From: a bacterium DOLZORAL124_38_8
GTDB lineage: Bacteria > Patescibacteriota > Gracilibacteria > UBA4473
NCBI GenBank assembly: GCA_002747745.1
Contig: PDQG01000007.1
Location: forward strand, 1 to 49,549
Direction: 5' to 3'
Length of the DNA stretch: 49,549 bases
The translations under genes were made by a program, and so were the position numbers. The notes beneath the pieces were generated by a model. The model was not told where the DNA came from. It searched no databases and worked only from the letters and a program-made list of their open reading frames with translations. Below, one piece after another: positions 23,835 to 32,023 of the stretch (position 1 is its first letter; each line of letters starts with the position of its first letter).

Positions 23835-25574
23835 ATGATAGAACGAACGTGTCGTGTTTCCGGTGAAAAATTTGAAATCACGAAAGGCGATTTAGAATTT
23901 TATGCCAAAATAGGCATGATTGCAGAAGAAAATTTGCAGGATTTGATTTCCGGAAAGATAAATGATTGTTCTGGTTTGCCAACCTTGTGTCCTGAAGAAC
24001 GACAACGAAGACGATTGGCATGGCGAAATGAGCGTAGTATTTGTATGCGTACTTGTGATGCGACAGGTAGAACTATGATGTCTACTTTTTCCCAAGAGGT
24101 TTCCTTTCCAGTATATTCATATGAATATTGGTGGAGTAATAATTGGGATGCGTTAGATTATGGGCAAGAATTTGATTTTAGTCGTCCGTTTTTTGAACAG
24201 TTTTTTGAATTAATGGAGAACGTGCCAGTTCCAAGCAGAGCAATGGAAGAGTCTACTTGTATTAATTCAGAATACTGTAATGAAGCTTCTCGAATAAAAA
24301 ATTGTTATTTGTGTTTTGAATTCACTGAGTCTGAAGATTGTATGTATTCTCGTGGCTGTCAGAATTGTCGAGATGTTTCAGATTGTTTGAATTGTACTTA
24401 TGCAGAAATGGCTTATGGATTGGTTGAGTCGCATAATTGTAGTTATTCAAAATATCTATTTGATTGTAAGAATTGTAATGATTGTGAATTTTGTGCGAAC
24501 TGTATTGGCTGTCATAATTGTTTTGGAAGTGTGAATTTAAGAAATAAAGAGTACTATTTTATGAATAAAAAATATACTCAAAGTGAATATGAAAATAAGG
24601 TGTCCTCGTTGAAAAGTAAGTATAAAGAATCGGAATTATTAACTAATTTTTTGCAGCATAAAACAAAATTTCCAACAAAATTTGCTCATAATTTGAACAC
24701 GGAAAATTGCACGGGAGAATATTTAAATAATTGTAAAAATTCTTATTGTTGTTTTTCGTGTGGAGATTTAGAAGATTGTAAGTATTGTGATGGGTTATTA
24801 GGTGGGGTGAGAAATTTTTCTTCGATGGATGTGTCTCATTTTGGATTAGGAGTGCAGCATTGTTATGAAAGTCAATGTATCGGAGGAGCTCCTGGTACGG
24901 CTTTTCAGGTTTTGTTTTCTACATCTTCTTGGAATGTAAGAGACTTATTTTATTGTTATTTTTGCATTCAAGGATCAGCAAGTTGTTTTGGTTGTATTGG
25001 GCTGCGAAAGAAACAATACTGTATCTTGAATAAACAATATACAAAAGAAGCATACGAAAAACTGCTACCAAAAATCATTGAACATATGAAACAAACGGGC
25101 GAGTGGGGAGAGTTTTTTCCTGCTAATATGAGCCCATTTGCGTATAATGAGACGGTGGCCAATGAGTATTTTTCACTTACAAAGGATGAAGCAGAAAAGA
25201 GAGGGTACCAATGGAAAGAAGAACCAATCAATAAAAAATACGAAACACTAAAACAATCATTTGATTGGAATCAAATTTCTGACGATATACAAGAAGTCGG
25301 AGATGATATATTAACCAAAGTGTTATTCTGTGAACGCAGTGGAAAACCCTACCAAATCCAGAAAGCAGAACTCAAGTTCTATCGTAAAATGAATTTACCA
25401 ATCCCACACCTGCATCCAGACGAACGGTATAAAATGCTTATGCGGGTTCGATCAGGAAGAACGTTGCTTCCACAAAGTTGTCACAAGTGTGGAGAATCAT
25501 TTTTAAGCGTAAAGAATAAAAACGATTTTGTTGAAATACTTTGTGAGAAATGTTACCTTGAAGCGGTAAATTAG
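23835..25574 (+). CDS. Cys-rich double zinc-ribbon family, paralogue D (579 aa)
   Basis: D has a type II N-terminus and the densest core: 41 Cys in 579 residues, including a run of seven Cys at three-residue spacing before the first C-F-G block. Up to P-H-L-H-P-D-E-R it resembles A, B, C and F. The last 55 residues then switch to an unrelated-looking tail that still keeps C-x2-C-x17-C-x2-C, so the end has probably been replaced by recombination. Its stop is UAG, unlike the other copies. The tsaB-like gene begins 18 bases after it, so the two are likely cotranscribed. Confidence 0.85.
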   Translation: MIERTCRVSGEKFEITKGDLEFYAKIGMIAEENLQDLISGKINDCSGLPTLCPEERQRRRLAWRNERSICMRTCDATGRTMMSTFSQEVSFPVYSYEYWWSNNWDALDYGQEFDFSRPFFEQFFELMENVPVPSRAMEESTCINSEYCNEASRIKNCYLCFEFTESEDCMYSRGCQNCRDVSDCLNCTYAEMAYGLVESHNCSYSKYLFDCKNCNDCEFCANCIGCHNCFGSVNLRNKEYYFMNKKYTQSEYENKVSSLKSKYKESELLTNFLQHKTKFPTKFAHNLNTENCTGEYLNNCKNSYCCFSCGDLEDCKYCDGLLGGVRNFSSMDVSHFGLGVQHCYESQCIGGAPGTAFQVLFSTSSWNVRDLFYCYFCIQGSASCFGCIGLRKKQYCILNKQYTKEAYEKLLPKIIEHMKQTGEWGEFFPANMSPFAYNETVANEYFSLTKDEAEKRGYQWKEEPINKKYETLKQSFDWNQISDDIQEVGDDILTKVLFCERSGKPYQIQKAELKFYRKMNLPIPHLHPDERYKMLMRVRSGRTLLPQSCHKCGESFLSVKNKNDFVEILCEKCYLEAVN

Positions 25575-25592
25575 AAGGATTATCCAACGTAG

Positions 25593-26159
25593 ATGAAATT
25601 TATTCTGAATACGACAATTACGCCTCATTTTTGTGCTTTGTTTTCTGAGCAAAACGAGTTGATGCAAATTCGAATGTGGGAACAAAATAAAAAAGATGGA
25701 GATGAAGTGTTTGCTTTTTTTGCTGATTATATAAAGGATGATACGACACTGACTTTTTTAGGAGGGGTGGCTGGTCCTGGTGGGTTTTCTTCGTTGCGGG
25801 TAGCGAGTGGCGTGTTAACCGCTTGCTCTATTAAATATAATTTGCCGATTCATTCGGTTTTAGCCGAAACCTGGTTGGCGGAAATAACCGATACGGATTT
25901 TTTGATGCCTTCATTTGGGAAAAATGTTTGGTTTGTGCACAATGGAACCAAAACTTTGCAGTCGGTTTTTGATTTCAAAGGAGTCGATTCGGTTGATGTT
26001 CGATTTTTGCAACCGAAACAACAACAAAAAATAATGGCTGAACCACAGCCATTATATCGCTTTTCTTCTTCTGATGTGTTGCAATTACTATTGTTGCTTG
26101 AAGCAAATCAACCACAGGCCGTCTTTGTGCCAGCGTATGCGGTTCCACCTGTTTCTTAA
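25593..26159 (+). CDS. tsaB: TsaB-like protein (t6A tRNA modification), divergent
   Basis: The 188-aa sequence matches the short TsaB/YeaZ type of the ASKHA fold. It begins with an N-terminal strand pair, and the diagnostic loop reads G-G-V-A-G-P-G-G-F-S-S-L-R-V-A-S-G-V-L, corresponding to G-P-G-S-F-T-G-L-R in the family. TsaB is the non-catalytic partner of TsaD in making threonylcarbamoyl-adenosine 37 on ANN-decoding tRNAs. The catalytic partner tsaD lies in the window at 38101. The C-terminal third is poorly conserved, so the call rests mainly on that loop and overall length. It overlaps the convergent PBP gene by 4 bases. Confidence 0.7.
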   Translation: MKFILNTTITPHFCALFSEQNELMQIRMWEQNKKDGDEVFAFFADYIKDDTTLTFLGGVAGPGGFSSLRVASGVLTACSIKYNLPIHSVLAETWLAEITDTDFLMPSFGKNVWFVHNGTKTLQSVFDFKGVDSVDVRFLQPKQQQKIMAEPQPLYRFSSSDVLQLLLLLEANQPQAVFVPAYAVPPVS

Positions 26160-29100
26160 AATCGGTACGTTTTTTTGTCGGTCAGTTTGCTTTCGGTTCC
26201 ATAAGTAGAAAACACTTTTATTGATAATCTTTCACTCGTTTTCGGAACAAAGAAATTGGTTGTCTTTGGCGGACGAATAACTGTTTGCTGTTTAATGATG
26301 TCGCCTTTTTCATTTTGAATCAGTAATTTGATATTATCAGGTGGGGTAACACGTGCTCCATACATAATTTGCATATTTGCTCCGCCTGGTACGACCGTAA
26401 TGTTTGATATTATTGGTGTTTTGCTGTATCCAAATGGTTCTTTAACTAAGGTTATGGCTTGTTCTTTCTCTAAAACATTTCCTTGTTGGTCGGTAACGGT
26501 AATATGAATGGTTTTTCGTCCTTTGGCCATTTTCTTGGTAGAGAAAGTGGTGATGTATGGTGATTTTAACTTGGTTTCAATTCCGCCAAATTGTACGGTT
26601 ACCTCTTTAATTTTTATTCGGCTTGAATTAATTCCGAGCCCTACTTCAAACTGGCTGTTTACCGGAATCTCCGCATTTTTAATTGGAGACAGAATTTTTA
26701 CGAGTTCTTTTCCTGTAATAAGGCTGATTTTGTTGATATTTGGTACAACCACATTAGGATTTCCGTACATAAGTTCTAGTTCTTCCAAGAGTTCTTTTTT
26801 CTTAATTCCAAGCATGGTAAAGAGTGCATTATCTCTGTTGGACAGCCAATTTTGTACCGGAGCTTCCCAGTTTGGTTTGTTTGGTAAGAGTGAGTGGAAA
26901 TATTTTTTCTGTTGATCGGTAGAAAGTGTGGCAAAATTATCAAACTCAATTGGTACATTTTGATTTGAGAATACTTCATCTTTCGCCAATTCTACTGGGG
27001 TAAATTCACTGGCAATTCTCCCTGTGACTTTATTTATTTTTTTGGTTATCAATGACGTTGGTTTTGGGTATTTTTTTTGCGTGAACTGTTTGGCGGTTCC
27101 GCCTTGTTTTTCTATGAAATCTTGTTGCATTTTCGCATGAGCTTTTTCCATAAAGGCGCGCCAAATTGGGGCAGCCACGGTCATTCCAGTAGCTCCAGGA
27201 TTCATAGGGTTATTGTTGTTGTTTCCAACCCAAACGCCGGCTACTAAATGTGGCGTAAACCCAACGGTCCAACTGTCACCGGGCGCGATGTCTTCGGTTT
27301 TTTTATTGATAATGTTTGAGGTTCCTGTTTTTGACCCGTTGTCATAGTCTTTTAGTTGCAGTAATTTATTCCAGTCAAAATCATCGGTCGTTGGGCGCGT
27401 GCTTTCATCCGTTAATATATTTCGTACTAAAGCCGTGCTTGTTTCTGAAATACCAAGATTTGGTTCTGGTTTTTGGGCTCTTTCGAGAATTTTCCCATTC
27501 GAACTTCTGATTTCTAAAATAGATGTAGGTTTGTAATATTTTCCGTTATTTACAAAAACTTGATAGGCATTGATATGAGACAAAATTTTTACTTCAGCCG
27601 TTCCAACGCCAATAGATACCCCCAATCCTTTTGCGTTTCCTCGAAGTTCAATACCGGCATTTTTGGCCGTATCAATAACACCCTGTGGTGTGGCGAGATG
27701 CGCAAATTTAACGGCTGGAACATTAAGACTTCGGTTTAGGGCCTCTCGGGCTGATACGAGTCCCGCAAAGTTTCCGTCGAAATTTTGTGGTCGGTATCCA
27801 CCACCAAAATCGGTTTCTACGTCAAAAATTGGAGTGCTGGGGGTATATCCTTTGTCGAAGGCGGCGGCAAACGTAAAGGGTTTAAAACTCGAACCAGGTT
27901 GTCGGAATGATTGCAAAACATCAACTTGACCGTCATTTTCGGAATCGAAATAATCTTTTCCTCCTACATAAGCCAAAATTTCTCCGTTTTGTGGGTTAAT
28001 GGCGGCCAGTGCTACATTGCTGGCGTTCCATTGTCGTTTATATAGCGGTGATTTGATTTGAATTGTTTCTTCGGCTATGTCTTGTAACGTTCGGTCGAGC
28101 GTGGTAAAGATCCGTAATCCGCCATTTTGGAGGAATTCTTTTCCGTATTTTTCTTCTAATTGTTGTCGAATATAAAATACAAAATGAGGGGCTTTAATAT
28201 CGGTTTTGTTTTGTTTGAATTCAATGGTTTTGGCTTCTTCTTTTGCTTTCTGTACGGCTTCTTTGGTGGCCATTTCCAGTTTTTCCATACTGTTGAGAAC
28301 CAAATCTTTTCGCCCGAGTTTTATTTGGCAGTGGGCTGTTGGAACGGCTTCTTTCGTTGATTTTTTTTCAGTATCTGATTCTGAAAGTGATTCAACCCGT
28401 CCGTATACGATTTTTTCGGTTCCGCAAACTTCGTATCCCATTAGTTGGTCTCGGTGTGAGCCGTATGGTGAGAAAAACGTTGGTCGATTTGGCAATCCAG
28501 CCAAAATGGCGGCTTCGGCCAAGGTTAAATCTCTTGATGATTTTCCAAAAAATCGTCGACTAGCGGCTTCAATTCCGTTTGAGTTAGAACCATACGGAAT
28601 TTTGTTCAAATACATTTCTAAGATTTCATCTTTGGAATACGTTAACTCCATTTTGATGGCCAATAATAATTCATTGAATTTTCGGCTGAACGTTTTGCTT
28701 GAATTTAAGAAGGTATTTTTTACTAATTGTTGCGTAATGGTTGACCCTCCTCGAGCAGGACCAATGCCTAATTGTGATAATACGGCTTTTACTAAGGCTG
28801 GAATATCAAACCCAAAATGGTACCATTTGTAAAAATCCTCATCTTCTACGGCAATGGTGGCGTTTTTAATGTGTTCTGAAATTTGTTCTAGTGGCACAAA
28901 TTCACGGTTTTCGTCTCCGTGAATGACATACAAAATATGATCATTAGGTGAGTTGTCTGGGTCTAACGCTCCACGGTCATAAATAATCGTCGATTCAGCA
29001 AATTGCAGCTGAGCGGCATCTTTTACAGAAGGTAAAAACAAACAAGCATATAAAATTACGCCAATGAATCCAACGAGCATACCTTGTAGGATTTTCATTT

Positions 29101-29203
29101 TCCAACTGCTCGTCAGCAAAAAAGTCCAAATTCGTTCGCCAATATTATTTGAGCGTGGAACCCGTCGTCGACGGTTTTGGTGATTATAAGTTCTAATTTT
29201 CAT
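26156..29203 (-). CDS. class A penicillin-binding protein (bifunctional PBP1A type)
   Basis: The 1015-aa protein polymerises and cross-links peptidoglycan. It has a basic cytoplasmic tail (1-35), a membrane anchor (about 36-60), and a glycosyltransferase 51 domain with E-D-E-D-F-Y-K-W-Y-H-F-G at 120-131 and G-G-S-T-I-T-Q-Q-L at 152-160. The transpeptidase domain has S-S-F-K (438-441), S-L-N and K-T-G-T-S near 635. After it, about 300 residues form extra beta domains; one near 840-930 looks Ig-like (L-S-P-I-K-N-A-E-I-P, then a G-R-K-T-I-H-I-T-V-T-D segment). All catalytic motifs are intact, so the cell builds its own wall. An insertion of about 60 residues after the glycosyltransferase (S-L-S-E-S-D-T-E-K-K) is probably a loop. 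Confidence 0.96.
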   Translation of the reverse strand: MKIRTYNHQNRRRRVPRSNNIGERIWTFLLTSSWKMKILQGMLVGFIGVILYACLFLPSVKDAAQLQFAESTIIYDRGALDPDNSPNDHILYVIHGDENREFVPLEQISEHIKNATIAVEDEDFYKWYHFGFDIPALVKAVLSQLGIGPARGGSTITQQLVKNTFLNSSKTFSRKFNELLLAIKMELTYSKDEILEMYLNKIPYGSNSNGIEAASRRFFGKSSRDLTLAEAAILAGLPNRPTFFSPYGSHRDQLMGYEVCGTEKIVYGRVESLSESDTEKKSTKEAVPTAHCQIKLGRKDLVLNSMEKLEMATKEAVQKAKEEAKTIEFKQNKTDIKAPHFVFYIRQQLEEKYGKEFLQNGGLRIFTTLDRTLQDIAEETIQIKSPLYKRQWNASNVALAAINPQNGEILAYVGGKDYFDSENDGQVDVLQSFRQPGSSFKPFTFAAAFDKGYTPSTPIFDVETDFGGGYRPQNFDGNFAGLVSAREALNRSLNVPAVKFAHLATPQGVIDTAKNAGIELRGNAKGLGVSIGVGTAEVKILSHINAYQVFVNNGKYYKPTSILEIRSSNGKILERAQKPEPNLGISETSTALVRNILTDESTRPTTDDFDWNKLLQLKDYDNGSKTGTSNIINKKTEDIAPGDSWTVGFTPHLVAGVWVGNNNNNPMNPGATGMTVAAPIWRAFMEKAHAKMQQDFIEKQGGTAKQFTQKKYPKPTSLITKKINKVTGRIASEFTPVELAKDEVFSNQNVPIEFDNFATLSTDQQKKYFHSLLPNKPNWEAPVQNWLSNRDNALFTMLGIKKKELLEELELMYGNPNVVVPNINKISLITGKELVKILSPIKNAEIPVNSQFEVGLGINSSRIKIKEVTVQFGGIETKLKSPYITTFSTKKMAKGRKTIHITVTDQQGNVLEKEQAITLVKEPFGYSKTPIISNITVVPGGANMQIMYGARVTPPDNIKLLIQNEKGDIIKQQTVIRPPKTTNFFVPKTSERLSIKVFSTYGTESKLTDKKTYRF

Positions 29204-29376
29204 GTCTCATTCTGGTTATAAATCTCAGAGTGAAAATCACAATTTCGCTTGATTTTTACTTGTTTTTCGTTCTTTGGCAAATTTACTTGCTTTTCTGGGG
29301 GTATTTGTCAAAAAATATTTGGCAAAATTGGTTGGCTGTTTTAGACTAAAATAGAATTTATTAATGACGTTTATAT

Positions 29377-30015
29377 ATGATAAAAATTGCGCCTTCCATT
29401 TTAGATGCGAACTTTGCAGAACTGCAAAAAGATATTGATTCTATTGCTTCGGCTGACCGGATTCACATTGATGTGATGGATGGTCAGTATGTGCCAAATT
29501 TGAGTTTTGGCGTGCCCGTATTAAAAAAAATCGATTGGAAAAAATCTGATTTTGAGGTGCATTTAATGGTGAATAATCCAGAAAACTTTTTTGAGGATTT
29601 TGTTGGATTGGGGGCTATGGGAATTACGTTCCATATCGAAAATACCGGAAAAGATAAAGCGTTGGAATTGTTGCAAGATTTGAAAGCTTGTGGCGTTAAA
29701 GCCGGGATATCAATTGATGGGTATACTTCGGTTGATTTTTTGTCAGACGAAATTTTAAATGTGGCTGATCAAGTATTAGTAATGTCGGTTAAGTCTGGTT
29801 TTGGTGGGCAATCGTTTATGGATTCGGCATTGGACAAAATTAAATTGTTACGAAGCCGTGGGTTTAAAGGCGAAATTGAAGTTGATGGGGGAGTGAATAC
29901 CGAAACGATTCGAGCCGTAGAAGCCGCAGGAGCGGATATTGCTGTGGTAGGAAGCTTTTTAATGAAACAAAAAGCGACGAAACGAAAAGCGGTAATGGCT
30001 GAACTGCGAGGATAG
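29377..30015 (+). CDS. rpe: ribulose-phosphate 3-epimerase
   Basis: This pentose phosphate enzyme interconverts ribulose 5-phosphate and xylulose 5-phosphate. The 212-aa TIM barrel has I-A-P-S-I-L-D-A-N-F at the start, I-D-V-M-D-G-Q-Y-V-P-N with metal and catalytic Asp near 32-36, V-H-L-M near 65, M-S-V-K-S-G-F-G-G-Q near 140 and E-V-D-G-G-V-N near 168. The usual M-x-V-x-P-G-F-G-G reads S-G-F-G-G here, a modest change. It is monocistronic with a strong terminator. Confidence 0.95.
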   Translation: MIKIAPSILDANFAELQKDIDSIASADRIHIDVMDGQYVPNLSFGVPVLKKIDWKKSDFEVHLMVNNPENFFEDFVGLGAMGITFHIENTGKDKALELLQDLKACGVKAGISIDGYTSVDFLSDEILNVADQVLVMSVKSGFGGQSFMDSALDKIKLLRSRGFKGEIEVDGGVNTETIRAVEAAGADIAVVGSFLMKQKATKRKAVMAELRG

Positions 30016-30032
30016 GTTTAAAATTGAATACC

Positions 30033-30060
30033 AAAAAACCGCTCAGTTGAGCGGTTTTTT
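30033..30060. terminator. bidirectional terminator between rpe and the Cys-repeat lipoprotein gene
   Basis: A perfect 12-bp stem AAAAAACCGCTC/GAGCGGTTTTTT with an AGTT loop ends both convergent genes. Confidence 0.92.
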
Positions 30061-30070
30061 TTGTTTGAAA

Positions 30071-30826
30071 TTATTTTTCGGTTGGTTCCGCCACGGGTTT
30101 GGCTGGTTCTTCGACTGGGGTTGCAGGTGTTTCATCTGCCATTTTATCCATTTCAGGCATTTCCTTGGCAAATTTTACTTGTTCTAAACAGTCTTGTTTT
30201 CGGTAGTCTTCCATGTCGGCCATTTTAGCGTCAGTTTTTTCACCTTCGGCGTTTGGCATTGGTTCGATGTACATTTTTACTTTATCACATAGTTTAGGAT
30301 TCTTAGCTGCGACGGCTTGTTGTGTAAAGATATTATTTTTACAATCGGCTTGTTGGTACTTATCGGTAATTTTTTCACATAATTCGGCTTTTTGGTCTTG
30401 TTGCGCTAATTGTGTCCATAAAGTATTCTTACAATTCGTTTTGGCGTATTCGTCTTTTAATAAATCACAAGACGCATCAGATTTATCAGCAAGGGCTTTT
30501 TGGTTGACCGTTTCTTGCTGACAATTTTCAACGGCGTATTTAACACACGATTTAAAACTTCCTTCGTCGGCTAGTTTGAATGATTGAATACTGTTAACCA
30601 AATCATTTTGTTTGATGTTATCCATTGCTTTCATTGGGGCAGCGAGGTCTACTTCCTCAACAACAGTTTTTTCTTCAACGGTAGTTTCTGCTGGTTGGAT
30701 TGGGTTTGTTTTTTCTTCGGTAACAACGGTTTTGGTAGGTGTTTTATCGGGATTGGTGGTTGTGTTTTGATTACAAGCCACTAAAAAGAGTGACAAACAC
30801 AAAATTGATACGATTTTTGTTTTCAT
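30071..30826 (-). CDS. lipoprotein with paired-Cys repeats, 251 aa
   Basis: The lipobox L-F-L-V-A-C puts the acylated Cys at residue 18. A Thr/Lys/Glu-rich linker follows (19-65). The folded part holds about four units of roughly 27-45 residues with paired Cys, for example C-D-L-L-K-D-E-Y-A-K-T-N-C-K-N and C-E-K-I-T-D-K-Y-Q-Q-A-D-C-K-N-N-I-F. Each unit has Cys about 12 residues apart and is likely a helical hairpin held by a disulfide. The tail is Pro/Glu/Ala-rich. It is probably on the outer face of the membrane; function unknown. TAATTT lies 7 bases before the ATG. Confidence 0.8.
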   Translation of the reverse strand: MKTKIVSILCLSLFLVACNQNTTTNPDKTPTKTVVTEEKTNPIQPAETTVEEKTVVEEVDLAAPMKAMDNIKQNDLVNSIQSFKLADEGSFKSCVKYAVENCQQETVNQKALADKSDASCDLLKDEYAKTNCKNTLWTQLAQQDQKAELCEKITDKYQQADCKNNIFTQQAVAAKNPKLCDKVKMYIEPMPNAEGEKTDAKMADMEDYRKQDCLEQVKFAKEMPEMDKMADETPATPVEEPAKPVAEPTEK

Positions 30827-30908
30827 TTGATAAAAATTAAAAAATTCAATTCCATTATATTGCGTTATTACGCACTTTCAATCAGAATCGTTTGCCTAAA
30901 AGGCGGGT

Positions 30909-31670
30909 TTATCGCGTAATAAAACTTGTAGCGCCAAGCCAAGCAAGATCAAAAATAGCTTTTTGGGTTTTGTAAAGTTCCGAATTTTCAATCAAAATTC
31001 CAATTGGGTTATGCTCGTTAAGGTTCATGATAGCAATACTTCCTGCAAAAATAGATATTTCGGATACAAAACTAAAATCTTCGGCCGAAGTTAAAAATAT
31101 TTCAGATAATTTGGTGGGATAATTGTTGGGAAAAAATTTGTTTTCAAAATCATCAGCTTCTTCCGTCCAAGGAGAAATAAATCGTGTTTTGATGTTTTTC
31201 TCAAACCGTTGTGAAAAGTGTTGGGGCAAAAAATCGGGTAAAAATTCTCCCAGAGTTTTAAGATTCGAAAAACTTACAATTTCTTGGTTTTGTTGTTGAA
31301 TCATGGCTTCAAAAATATTTTTGATACCTTCTTTCCCTTCGAATAACTGGATGTTTGGTTTGCTGGGGTTAAAACTGGTTATAGCGAGTAATTGTGGCAC
31401 GAGCGTTTCGATTAAATTGAGCCGAGCTTTGCCTTGATTAAGAAAAATTTTGGGGTTTTCAGCTGAATATGAATTAACTTTATGTTTTTGCGATTTAGAA
31501 ATAAGTCCTTGTTGGAGTAACTTTTCGATATAATGATAGCAATTTACCCGACCAATTTTGGTAATGCGACTAATTTGTGACACGTTTGAGGTTCCGTATT
31601 TAAGCAACATTAAGTAAATGTTGGCTTCTTCGGTTGATAATCCTAATTGTTTTAATTGAGTTTCTATCAT
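30909..31670 (-). CDS. TrmB-like transcriptional regulator
   Basis: The 253-aa protein begins with a winged helix-turn-helix (residues 1-75: L-G-L-S-T-E-E-A-N-I-Y-L-M-L-L-K-Y-G, V-S-Q-I-S-R-I-T-K-I-G-R-V-N-C-Y-H-Y-I-E-K-L) typical of TrmB regulators. It then has a phospholipase-D-like sensing domain with I-Q-L-F-E-G-K-E-G-I-K-N-I-F near 107, which opens the TrmB C-terminal domain. Related proteins respond to sugars or are orphan regulators in CPR genomes. No obvious target is adjacent. The -10 is TGATACAAT, about 12 bases before the ATG. Confidence 0.8.
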   Translation of the reverse strand: MIETQLKQLGLSTEEANIYLMLLKYGTSNVSQISRITKIGRVNCYHYIEKLLQQGLISKSQKHKVNSYSAENPKIFLNQGKARLNLIETLVPQLLAITSFNPSKPNIQLFEGKEGIKNIFEAMIQQQNQEIVSFSNLKTLGEFLPDFLPQHFSQRFEKNIKTRFISPWTEEADDFENKFFPNNYPTKLSEIFLTSAEDFSFVSEISIFAGSIAIMNLNEHNPIGILIENSELYKTQKAIFDLAWLGATSFITR

Positions 31671-31842
31671 TTTTTTTTGTTTATTGTATCACACGAAAAT
31701 TCATTTGTAAATTTTTTTCGACAAAAAATATTGTCAATAAAGTGTTTTCTGTAAACGGTTTTACATATTTTGACTGTTTATGTTTTTTGTTTTATAAAAA
31801 GATGTTTTATAATCATCGTAGATATCATAATTTGATTGCAAA

Positions 31843-32019
31843 ATGGAGAAATTAAAATGTATGTGGGAAAATTTAAATAGAGATTACGATGAATTTGTTT
31901 TAAAATATCTCGATGAATCAACCTCTATTTCAGCAGAAGAAATGTCGATTATGAAACAAAAACAAGCTCGTTTGTTTGAGTTAGAAAATGAAATTTTTAG
32001 CAAAATAACCATAGTATAA
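31843..32019 (+). CDS. small helical protein upstream of paralogue E, 58 aa
   Basis: The frame starts M-E-K-L-K-C-M-W-E-N-L and is predicted to be two helices, rich in Glu, Lys and Leu, with a second helix Q-K-Q-A-R-L-F-E-L-E-N-E-I-F. An alternative start is the ATG at 31861. The stop codon is 4 bases before the ATG of E, so the two are probably translated from one mRNA. The function is unknown. It has no equivalent before the other five paralogues. Confidence 0.5.
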   Translation: MEKLKCMWENLNRDYDEFVLKYLDESTSISAEEMSIMKQKQARLFELENEIFSKITIV

Positions 32020-32023
32020 TTTG

